The notes under the pieces: generated by a model | Database searches by the model: none | What the model was told of the DNA's origin: nothing | The model's input: only the letters and a program-made list of their open reading frames with translations | Part shown: positions 23,951 through 34,568 of the stretch, one piece after another | Numbering within the stretch: position 1 is the first letter of the stretch | Layout of the letters: the number at the start of each line of letters is the position of its first letter | DNA from: Scleropages formosus | Lineage: Eukaryota; Chordata; Actinopteri; Osteoglossiformes; Osteoglossidae | Direction: 5' to 3' | DNA length: 64,000 nt | Assembly: GCF_900964775.1 (NCBI RefSeq) | Contig: NC_041826.1 | Span: 16,638,112 to 16,702,111 of the forward strand | Position numbers and translations under genes: made by a program

Positions 23951-26712
23951 CGAGAACTGATGGTGTTGCCATTAATGATTGCATGACTGTTACGTTCACG
24001 TTGTCAGCGATATCGCTTTTTGGCTCTCAGCGCTCAAGCAATGTTAAACTGTAAATTATTTTTCTTATTATTATATTTGTTTTTACTGCCGTTGCCAACT
24101 TTGAAATCACTTAAAAAATTTTCTGGCACACTTGAAACGCACACAAAGAGCTTAAAGGAACTTTTTATGAAAATTATTGCTGGGGAAATGATAGGGATGC
24201 AAATGATGCAAATTGTGTGTTCCTGAGATATTTTTTGAATCGCAAGTTACCCAGATAAAGATGCAATCCTATAGATGAAATAAAATAAACACAAAGTTGC
24301 TTTGATTCAAAGTGTCTGAAAAGCAAAAAAAAAAGCTTAATAAATTCTCAGTTTCCTAAGTGCAACCAACTTTGCCTCTCATTGTAATAGTATAGAACCA
24401 ATATCGGAATAAGAGTCAAAAGGCGCCACCATGTATGACCTACTGCAGCGAAATATCGCCACCTGGTGGACATGTTAGTATAAACAATTGCGGGCTGAAA
24501 GGGCACCCAAAGCATTATTCTGCTACACAGTTTTAGCCATGATTAAACCTTGGTTAATCAGTCTGGCTCTCTTATACAGCAGTGATCACTTTTTTAAGGA
24601 CTGCAGCATATTTATGAAACAGATTTCTCTAAACAGCCTGGTGAAACTTTTAAATGACCCAAATGTTGTGCATTTGGCCTCATCTGAGTTTTTGTGGAGT
24701 TTACAATACACCCAAAATTCAGCGGTACATACATCTATACCTCAACATTTACATGTCTCTGAGTAAATGTGTGTCATGAGTGCAGTATCTGTATTCTCTA
24801 TATGTGTACATCCATGTGTAGCTTTTCTTCTATTGACTCCTGTTTTAACTGAATTCCTATACATATGATGGAGATTTCTGTGGGGATGTGGAATTTTTTT
24901 TGTTAAAATGTAGGAAATTTTTGTTAAAATGTGACATTCCAAATAATGTATGGAAAGACATGTGCAGATGAGGAGCCTTCTTGGTGAAGTACTCTTAATC
25001 CCAGCCCATAATCGGGGGACATCACATGGTGTTTAACAACACGTAGATCATTAAGGTACTATAAAGGGAGATAAAAACGGTTGAAAAGTTTACAAGTCGT
25101 GAGGCTAAGAGTCAAGGCAAGGTCAGAGCTATAAAAGAAGTTGAACAACAGGTCACTGGAACACACCAGGCGTAACTCATGCCACCAGTATTCATTGTAT
25201 GTGTTCAAAATAAATCAAACATCGAGGTAAATCACACCCAGTCACTGCCACAGAATATTCTCTCTCTTCAGAATGAAAACAGAGAACATGCTGCTCATGT
25301 CTGCACAGGAAGCCCTTTCAGTCCATTGAAATTCCCTTGACTGGTTCACGTCTCATGAGAGACAAACTGAGTCTGGCTTAACACGTTTTCGACAATGTTT
25401 TGCAACATTTTCAAACCCATTCGCCCTATAAATGTGATAAGACTTTTTATGAGCTTAAGATTCTGTTGACACTGAGAATCATGTGCTCTGGCATTGTTTA
25501 TTGTTAGGCTGCTGAAGACATACTACAGAGCACATAGCAGCAGAAATGGGATCAGTGTGTGCTTCCCCAAAAACATGTCCTGGCTGCATATGAAAAACAG
25601 CATCTGCCGCTTGGTCTGTGTGTGACGTGTTGAAAGCGATAGAGCCGTCATCATCCGAGACAGCGTAATCTCTCACTAATAATGCTTTTGTGCCCTATTA
25701 TCACATCTCAGCGGTTATACATTAATAGAACTGGCTGACGCTTGTGTGGAAAAATATTTTAATGTACAGGCACATTTCAGCAATATATCACGCTGGAGCA
25801 AGTTATCCCATTGACACGGTTCGCATCTACTTTTTACTTTCTAATGAAAAACGGTACATAAAAAGTTTGCACATCAGTGCGGATCCTTTCTTTTTAATGG
25901 CAAGCTCTCTGAAGATTTCTTTAGGCGGTCTCGCGACAAAATTTTGGGTAGTTTGGCATAAAAGGCAATAACATGTCGGAACAACGTCCTTGAACTGGAG
26001 GTCTAAGGTCTGAAAAATTTCATTTGTAAAACGTGATACGCGACACCCCTGGTTTATATTTCCGAGGAGCACATTTCAGCATTACACTGGGTGAGCTCAC
26101 CTGACAACGACCCCCCAACCAAATTAAGATAAGAAGGAACTATGTATGGCTGGGCCCATAAACCAATACCGCGATAATTAGAATGTGCAATATAAAATCA
26201 CATTTACAGCCACCATAACCAGTGAAAACACTAGACAAGGAGTGATACTGCGAGTAAAAGATATAAACCTTAATATACCTATTGCCCTCTAATTGCATCC
26301 TGATAAGAAGCTGAACTTGGGGAGGTCCTTTGGTTTCCCTCTCTCTGCTTCGCAATCCTCTTTTAGTGTTTCCCACAGGTTAGTGTTCCTTCATCCTTAT
26401 CGCAGTGTTCTGTCAAAGACGTTTAATATGAAGGAATAAATTAATAAAAACTGAAACAGGAAGCATGGAAAAGACGTGTGCGAGCTGACCGGCGCAAACA
26501 GTTTTTCTATTATCGACAGCAGATGCGGCCGACCGGGGCGAGAACCTGTAATCGGAAGCGAATTCAGAGTCTGGCTTATTTTCGTTTGCGCGCATGACGA
26601 AAAAAATGATCGTTCGAAGCGGCAACATTCAGACAAGATCTTGCTGCTATTTCTAACGACATGCGGCATGACTGAATGCGGGCGTCCAACGGGTCGCAGT
26701 TCAGTTTTAACA
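23951..26712. other. Intergenic: bicd1 promoter to isx 3' end
   Basis: AT-rich, no repeat family recognised, only short ORFs. It holds an exact CTCF-core match on the minus strand (24457-24469). Confidence 0.5.
24457..24469 (-). promoter_or_regulatory. CTCF-core motif, exact
   Basis: CGCCACCTGGTGG matches the reverse complement of CCASYAGRKGGCR at every position. It lies between bicd1 and isx. Confidence 0.45.
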
Positions 26713-28309
26713 CTATATAACAATGACACCCTGTGAGCCGAAGGCATATCCACGGGTGGGCCGCGTGCCCCGGAGCCAAGTGTACGCAGGGGCTGCGGGC
26801 AGCGGGTACGGTGCAGACGGGGAGTGGAGCTTAGATGAGCAGTGGGGAAGGCAGCCGGTCGGAGAGGCAGGTGATATCCCAGGTAGGCCGGCTTTGGCCG
26901 CCAAAGGGCAGGACCAGGGTAGCACGGGTCCGGCCACGGGAGACGGGTGGCAAAACCTGTCAGCCTGCACACCAGGGGAAGTGGAGGTTAGACTAAAACA
27001 TCTAATCGCTCCGGTGCCTCAAAGCAGATACCTCTTCAATGCTCACACCACCTTGATTGCACCCAATAAAAAGAGACTAAGAGACACAGTGACAGCAGCT
27101 CAACATGTTACTGGACTCACCAGGGTAATAGAAAGGTAAGGTCTGGGTCCAGGGACCAGGTCTTTCTGCGTCACGTTGCCCATCGTTTCGCGTCGTCGCC
27201 ATTTCGCTCTTCTGTTCTGGAACCAGATCTGATCGCGACAAGAAGAAAATGATAAGCTGGGTGTTGCTCAAGATAAGATGAGACCCGGAGTAAATAACTT
27301 TGTTTTATCATTCCAGCACAGATGGCACAGGGAACACTGTGTTACTGTTGATTTTATCGATGCATTAGGTAATCTCACCGAGTTTACACACTTTTCTGAA
27401 GAAATTCGGTGAAACTTTTACTCAAAGCTGAAAGGTGTTCTCCTACATTAGATGCGAATCTATAAGTATGAGCTGTAAATTATGAGTAGTGCTGGTTTGA
27501 TCCAGGGCCACAATGCATTTATTCATTTAGGCGACACTTTTTATGAAAGTAATACTACGTGTCTTTCTTATTCTTTAGTCAAAGTGTATAATTCATATTG
27601 ATGTTTATTCATTTGACGTGTTATTTCTTAGTCAGGGTTTGTCCCAGTGCTCCACTTCATAGAAAATATTAATACATATCTTTGTCATTGACTGAAATTT
27701 GTCATTTCTTTCAGGTTGTATATTTAGCAATGACTGGTCATTGAAAAACTACTGCAAAATAATGTAAATACTTGTACTGATGCATTAGTTGATGCCGTAA
27801 TTGAATTCTTATTTATTTTTTTCAGTATTTATACTTTTTATATTCTTGTGTTTCTATACTTGGTAAATATGTTGTTTATTTAGTTGTTTGTCTGTAAATA
27901 CTGGAGGCACCCAGATCCACAAACTCATTGCGCGCGTCAGCAAACCTTGCCAATAAAACTCATTCTGATTCTGATTAGCATGACATTTTGGCTAAAGGTT
28001 TTACCGTGTTTAGCTATACAAAATGTGTAGGTTTCTGTGTGGCATGAGGTTCTTCACTGGATGATAGTGACAGCGTGTGTAGATGTATTTCACAATAAGG
28101 AGAAAGGCAGCGGCTCGCGGCTTCGCTCGCTAGGTCTGCGCCCTTGTACCTGCACTCGGCCGTCGGAGAGCCGTGTCTTTGCGGCCAGTTGGTCCCTGGT
28201 GTGAACGTCGGGATAGTGCGTGTTCCTGAAGACTTTCTCCAGTTCCTCCAGCTGGCTTGCCGTGAAGGTGGTCCTCGCCCTCCGCTTGTGCTTCCTCTCA
28301 GCTGTGCAG

Positions 28310-28356
<47 letters not shown>

Positions 28357-29379
28357 GCAGTGGGCTGTGATCACATTCTGTGTGTGGTCTTACAAGCGTT
28401 GCTTGCTGTTCGGTAATCTAGGGATTTTAGGTACTTTGGCTTCAGTGAAACTACCGGTTTGGTTCTCTGAAATATGTCGAAAAACTGTTGCTTTTGGTGA
28501 ACCACTACAGCAACGTTCTTAAGATGATTGAATCAACAATAGTGTCATTGATGTGGTTTCTTGACCGATATATCCAGACGTTCATACGCAAAACGCTAAA
28601 ACGGCTCAGTCCCACCTGGACCCGGACGGCTCCCGTTTTCCTGCCGGGCCGCCTTTCCACCCCCCCTCTGGTGCTCCGGTTCTCCTGCAGAAGACACCCC
28701 TGGAGAGAGGTCACGTCCCGGAGTGTTACGTCCGGCTGGCGAGGGCTCGGTGTTGCAGCCGCGGCCTCTGTTTGGATGGGTCGTCCCCTCTGAGGAGAAG
28801 CAGGGTACACGTGGAGCAGTACCACTCTAAAGGGCTTGTGTCCGCTCTACAAACATGTCTCCAAAAACATAGTTCTGCGATTATTCTTGTCGCTTCCTGG
28901 CAGCACGATTGTGTTTTTCAATCAGAGTTTGGCACTGAAAGATAATAAAGGTGACAAAGAGCTCAGTGGAATGTAGGACGTCGGCGGGTTCCTTTGCTTT
29001 TGCTCTTCTGTCCGGTTTGACCGGGCAGGTGTCGTCCAGGTCGCCCCCCCCCCCCCGAAATGTTTCACTCGTACTTTACATGTGTCTGTACTGCAGCGGG
29101 CAGTGAACAACTGTTTGAAGAATAACATACAGGAAGAAGAAACATTATTCAGCACACCTGAGCTGTTAGAATGATACCTGGATAAGCAGATGGGTGTGGA
29201 GGTTCACGCTCCTCCAGATCTCCTTCCAACATGGCTCCTGGAGGAGCTCCTCTCCCGGAGGGCTTCCTGAGGATCTCCTCGATGGAGTGAGACAGGATGT
29301 CGTCGCGGGACCCCAGCACCTCTCTTCCGCGCAGCCGGAAGTTCCCCGACTCCTTAGTGTCCTGCAGGAGCGTCGCCAT
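26713..29379 (-). CDS. isx: Intestine-specific homeobox protein
   Basis: Four coding exons in transcript order: 29178-29379, 28150-28301, 27121-27228, 26713-26964; phases 1, 0, 0 close exactly to 237 residues plus TAG (human ISX is 245). ISX is a PRD-like transcription factor of enterocytes that represses vitamin A uptake genes (bco1, scarb1) in mammals. Visible: an octapeptide/eh1-like [10 protein letters not shown] (31-40), expected to recruit Groucho-type corepressors; the homeodomain at 73-132 (RRARTTFT to [13 protein letters not shown]), with Gln at homeodomain position 50 and Asn at 51; a proline-rich tail without an OAR motif. The (SIE)xIL(K/R)KP block and the homeodomain text (THYPDVH, IWFQN, then MGNV where human has IGNL) favour ISX over RAX, VSX or SHOX. 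The homeodomain is split after RVQ. Start ATG 29379 has no closer competitor. Confidence 0.92.
27121..27228 (-). CDS. isx: isx exon 3 (recognition helix)
   Basis: 36 codons, starting [14 protein letters not shown], between acceptor GATCAG and donor GTGAGT. It completes the homeodomain. Confidence 0.92.
28150..28301 (-). CDS. isx: isx exon 2 (homeodomain residues 1-46)
   Basis: Acceptor CTGCACAG at 28309-28302, donor GTACAAG from 28149. It encodes [13 protein letters not shown] through DGRVQ. Directly upstream of the acceptor is a (TG)22 tract in place of a normal pyrimidine tract. Confidence 0.93.
28311..28355. repeat. (CA)22 microsatellite at the isx exon 2 acceptor
   Basis: Uninterrupted CA on the plus strand, TG on the transcribed isx strand, ending 9-10 bases before the exon. 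Confidence 0.95.
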
Positions 29380-29600
29380 AACGGTGTCGTCCCCTTCCCT
29401 CGTTCCCCAGATCCCCTTTGCTCTTCGGTCTTTCCGGGGTCAGATGCCAAGATAATTCCGCCGAGGACTCAGCTGATCACCGCGTTCCCTGTGGAAGTGA
29501 GAACTTTTATCTTGATGTCTCTCCCGTAGTCAGTGTGCTTTTTTTTTTATGTGCCACTCTCCACTCTTCCCTGTGCTGTCTCTACGTGCCTATACCTCTG

Positions 29601-29603
<3 letters not shown>

Positions 29604-29668
<65 letters not shown>
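29604..29668. repeat. (TC)n tract upstream of isx
   Basis: About 32 TC units, 225-290 bp upstream of the isx ATG; GA-rich on the isx strand. It may lie in the promoter or 5' UTR. Confidence 0.9.
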
Positions 29669-29671
<3 letters not shown>

Positions 29672-29679
29672 CAATTTCC

Positions 29680-31860
29680 AACAACAGCGTCCCTTGGCCT
29701 GACACTCCTCTTCCACCTTCCCAGACAAAGATAGCACTGCACCTCCTATGAGCGACCGGTAGGCGAGCACTGCCGATTCGCTGCGTAACCAGAGCGTCCC
29801 TAAACAAGTCTCCTGTCCCATGTACTCCAAAGGCACCCAACCTCTTCCCGTTTTTCCAATTCCATTCCGTCTTGTTTTTACTAGAAATGTGTCCAGATTT
29901 ATTTTTCATAGTGTTTTACTCTCTGTTTTAATGGCCCTGTTTAAACAAGTGACACTTTACAGTGTTCTTTAAGGTAAAATTTGATTGCAAAAATCTAAGT
30001 GTCCATCTGATATGAGGTGAATCAGAAGCAGTGGGCCTTGATTTTGTGTGTTTCATTCGCATAACAAGCGGGTGTGGGGGGGCATCCCTGCCAAGGGTTC
30101 GAGTAACCCTAATGACCCTCAAAATATTGGTGTGTAGCTCTGTCGAATACTACGGCTAATAGTCTTTTTTTATCCCTCCCGTGGTTTGTTTTCCATGTTT
30201 CAATACAATATGTACCTTAATAGTTTCCAGTTGGTCTCCAGTAAATACATTTGGAAGGAACGTGCTGGTAAGTTTTAATAAAAATTTTGGGTAAAAGCTT
30301 CGGTGAGGTAACGACCAATGCTCTTTTTTTTTTCTGGAGATTTTCATGACTGTGGGAAATTCTTCACTGTTTATGAGGTTCGGTCAGTAACGAAACAGTC
30401 GCTTTTATTACTCGGTATAGTAAGGCTGCCCTTTGCTGAAATAAATGGGAGGAGCAATAGGAACGAACAGAAGTCTGGGGCTGTGCGCAGTGCTTCCACA
30501 CGTGTGAACTCCGAGCGAACCCGCTGGCAAGATTGCTCATTAATTAGCCTCCCCGAGCATAAAGTTATAAAACCACATGGTCTTTGATCTGATTATTAAT
30601 CCCAGACCTGAGAAGAACTTCACAAGTATGCCATGGCTTATTTATTTAACCAGATTTTTGGTATCAGTGTCTTAAATTTTTCCTTGAAATGTATAGATGA
30701 ACCTACGCTTGAAAAAAATATATGAAATTTCCAGCACTCGTTGAGAGTTTTCTTGACAAATGTCTGTTTTCACAGCATAAACTTGTCGTTTTTTCAATTA
30801 ACCTTTGGTATCTCACTACCCTTTAACATCCAGTTTGAGCAGGGACCCCAAGGTATCAAAATGTAAGACTTTGCAGTTGAGGCTCTGTCTCACAGACTAT
30901 TTTAGAAGGTTGTTCTCCATCTAGTGACAGGCAAAGGCACTACAACAACTGCAGCACAGCGCCGCGTGACGTGGTGCAGTCAATAAGTTCTGAGACTGGC
31001 TGCTGACCGCTCTAATGTGTGCACCACTCTCAATGATTCGATCAAATCACAAACTGACTCAACGGGTGCTCTGGAGTAAAATATAAAAAGCCGCCAAAAC
31101 AATATGAGAATTGTGGTCCTTCAGAATCGGAATGAGATTTAGAATGAAGTTTAATTTGCCAAGTGTGTTGATGCACACAATGAATTTGCTTTGGTGCTTG
31201 GTGATTTCAGTATTACAGACAATAGACAAGACACACGGCTGACGCAGACACAGAATAAATAAATAAATAGCATATTTACAGAGTAAAAGGAATAAATAGA
31301 AAAACAAGTAAATGACAAAAGTGATGGGATATATTGATATTGTACTGATAGGAGACCTATAGGGGAGTGTAACTGTTCATGAGGGTGATGCCCAAGGGAA
31401 GAAAATTGTTCTTATGTCTTGTCGTTCTGGTGGACAGTGCTCTATAATGCCTGCCAATATTGATGGAAACACTACCATTGCACCATTCCTGCATGACAAT
31501 TTGCTTTGCTGGGTGGGATCTGCTGGTTCTTTCGCCTGCTACTGAGCTTCATTTTGCCCGCAGACTGCCAGTTCGCACTCCAGACCCAAACACCTGCCTA
31601 GGAAATATTCTCCTTCAATTTCCGTGACTCTTGGACAAAGAAGACATCAAAAAAAGCCTCGGCAAAGAAAAGCAAAATCACTGTCAAGGACTCCTGTCTG
31701 CGGTTCCACCACAACCCTCTTGCTGAAATCATACACAGGTGAAATTAATTTGGTGGCACTACCAGATCTTTTAGAGAACCCCAAATCTACATTTGTCAAA
31801 AAAAAGTGTTAACAAGTGCTTGAAATTTCATATACTGTTTCAAGCCAAGGTTTATTTGTA
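29680..31860. other. Intergenic: isx 5' side
   Basis: Shared upstream space of the divergent isx and slc23a4 genes, left part. No gene; no repeat family recognised. Short ORFs only. Confidence 0.45.
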
Positions 31861-31862
31861 CA

Positions 31863-32042
31863 CGCACACGTTTTCTGAACCGCTTGTCCCAGACGGGGTC
31901 ACGGGGAACCGGAGCCTAACCCGGGAGGGGACACACCCAGGACAGGATACCAATCTGTCACAAGGCACCCCAAGCGGGACTCGACCCCCAGACCCACCAG
32001 AGAGCAGGACCCGGTCCAACCCATTGCGTCACCGCGCCCCTC
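31863..32042 (-). repeat. TG-tailed SINE (family B), copy 7
   Basis: Antisense, 13-bp perfect duplication GTTTATTTGTACA (31850-31862 and 32043-32055). About 30 bp of the usual middle is absent. Confidence 0.9.
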
Positions 32043-32711
32043 GTTTATTTGTACATTTCAAGGAAAAAAATCTATACCGATACTGTCACCTTTTTGGGAT
32101 GGCAAACTTCTTGGATAATGGTGCTTGAGCACATCCTTTCTATATGTGGTTGTGATCCCAACTTCTCTATATACTGTGATCCAGTGCTGCTGCTGTTGCT
32201 TTAATCATAATCATATGTTAGATGCTTGATGCTGCCCACAAGTGAAAAGATGTTGAGATGGATGTACCAGCTTCTGTTCTAACAATAAATCACGTGTGCT
32301 TGATGTTCAGTTTTATACATTAATGCATTTTCAATTTTTATGTAGAGATTACTGTTTGCGGTATTTCTCTGCTAAAAATTGATCTACATGAATGTCTTGT
32401 AAAACTCTTGTAAAAAAGATTTAATTTAATATTAATAATATTAAAAGAAATATGAGGTAACGGAAACAAATATACTTCTGTGTCCTGGACTATGAGCAAT
32501 TTGTACAGGCTTTTGGAGGCTGAGTGAGATCTGGCAACTTATCAGAAACAGGGGTGAGCAACAGAAAACTCGTTGTATTTCTATACAAGAAATCAATGAA
32601 GCACAGAAATAGGACCAGTTAGTTATGACTGTCTCATGTTCAGAATAGAGAAGAAAAGGCTGGTATTCATTGGGTTGACCAGCAGCCAAGAATCAAATAC
32701 TCAATATGTAA
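32043..32711. other. Intergenic stretch, nothing recognised
   Basis: AT-rich sequence between two family-B SINEs. Confidence 0.4.
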
Positions 32712-32724
32712 TGTTGGTTAAATA

Positions 32725-32941
32725 CACACACACACACACACACACTTTCTGAACCGCTCATCCCATACGGGGTCGCAGGGAATCGGAGCCTAACCCGGCA
32801 ACACAGGGCGTAAGACCAGAGGGGGAGGGGACACACCCAGGACGGGACGCTAGTCTGTCACAAGGCACCCCAAGCAGGACTCGAACCCCAGACCCACCAG
32901 AGAGCAGGACCCGGTCCAACCCACTGCGCCACCGCTCCCCC
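32725..32941 (-). repeat. TG-tailed SINE (family B), copy 8, full length
   Basis: Antisense, with an 18-base-plus CA tail, perfect 13-bp duplication TGTTGGTTAAATA (32712-32724 and 32942-32954). Among the best preserved copies, so young. Confidence 0.93.
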
Positions 32942-32954
32942 TGTTGGTTAAATA

Positions 32955-34459
32955 TTCTTATCTAATTATTCATTATCCACCTGCCTGTGACTTTATCCTA
33001 GAGGCTGGCTCTGGATTTACTGGAATACTGGACCTGCTAATTCACACCTACTTCGCTCCTTAGCTGTGACGTAGTACTGCGAGGTGTGGTATCTGCAGTA
33101 TGGTCACTGGACGTGTGGTCAAGACGGATACTGAGCATCGTGTGGTCAGGGCTGCTGCTGTGCCTTCTTGGTTCAGAACCTCTTCTGACTGCAATCATTG
33201 TGTCCTGACTGGAATCCCGAGGTGGTGCAAGTTTTAAAGGGATGCGGAGAAGCACTCACATGGCACATGTCACGGGGGCACTGGCAGGGTATGGGAGGAA
33301 GGGAGGGAGGGAGGGACGGGGGGAGCTGTGCTGTGGTACTGCTAGTGTAACTCATGACAGACCTCACGGGTTTCTTCGAGGAGGCTTTCATGTGATGCTG
33401 ATTTCCTGGATGTCCTTTGATACCAGATCTGCGTTCTTTTGTCCCGATACAGTCGATTATTGTGTTTGTTTTTATTCGCTATCAGCATGACTCAATGGAT
33501 CGTTATTGGTGATTTATGAAAAAGTCCACTACTGAATGGTATACGATATTCTCAAGATACCAATCGCACGTCTGCTGGAGGTCAGCCTTGCAGTAAAACC
33601 TTTCGCTTCTCCTCAAAATAAGGCACGCAAATATTGCCTGCTATTTCTGTTCTTTCCTGCTTTTTTATGTGTGTATCAATAGTTCACCCGCAGATCTCGG
33701 ATGTTGTCGCATTATTGTCACCGTGCATCAGCTCGGAGGTGCAGGATCATGAACAGCAGACGGTCTTGCGTAACATATTAAATTTACATGTCTACCTGCC
33801 ACACACTCCGAGTCCGTCTCAGACCTCATGTGGCGCATCAGCCGTTCTCATCAGTGAAAACACGAGCATTAGTTGCACCGCTATTTTTAACCGTGAAGTT
33901 CATTCTGTCTTTGTATTTGTCGATCAGCGTCATTATGTTGTTAGGCAGGAAATTAGTCTGACATTCAGTTGGACAAAGGAATGACTAAACGGCTGCTTCT
34001 TAAAGGCTGTATTGTGAGTCCTATTGCCGTGACACAAATAATCTGTAACGGGGTCTGCATTGCATCCAAGCACATCACATCCTGGGTGATTCTGGAATGA
34101 AGTAAGAGTGCATTTTGAAACATTAATCGAATGCCTTTGGGCAATAAATAACACCACACTACACCACACTACACTACACTACATTACACTATCGTGGCCA
34201 CAATGTACGAATGACTACAGAGTAATAGCAGTGTAATTCCAGAGGCGCACTTGAATGCTTTGCCTCCTGGACTCTGGATCTCAACAGAAGGCAGTACATG
34301 TGTGCGGAGGCCGCGTCCCAGCGGGGCACGAACCTGTAATCGGCCAGATCTGCGCTATCGGGGGTAATTGAGCTCACATGAGTGGCCTGCGGGTCCCATT
34401 CAGTTACCGTGTGTCAGACTGACACCCACCCCACATTCCCTCCCCTCCCCCGCCCCCTT

Positions 34460-34495
<36 letters not shown>

Positions 34496-34568
34496 TGTGT
34501 ATCGCCCTGGCTCCTTCCGTCCACAAATTCTCTGTCCATCGCTCCCACAACCACCCACTTGCCACCCC
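32955..34568. other. Intergenic: slc23a4 upstream region
   Basis: Contains a GGGA-rich run near 33296-33325, a CACTA-type short tandem repeat (34151-34190), and CT then CA microsatellites (34459-34495) about 75 bp before the slc23a4 ATG. A 116-codon ORF at 33634-33984 (plus) starts with a hydrophobic stretch but resembles nothing I know. Confidence 0.45.

Noticed and set aside
26397-26972. 191-codon minus-strand frame across the last isx exon
   Set aside because: The splice phase from exon 3 (0) selects the other frame, which ends at TAG 26713.
29541-29909. Long Leu-Ser or Arg-Glu frames over the TC tract
   Set aside because: Produced entirely by the (TC)n microsatellite.
33634-33984. 116-codon ORF with a hydrophobic start
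   Set aside because: No recognised family and no supporting exon; kept only as a note in the intergenic entry.
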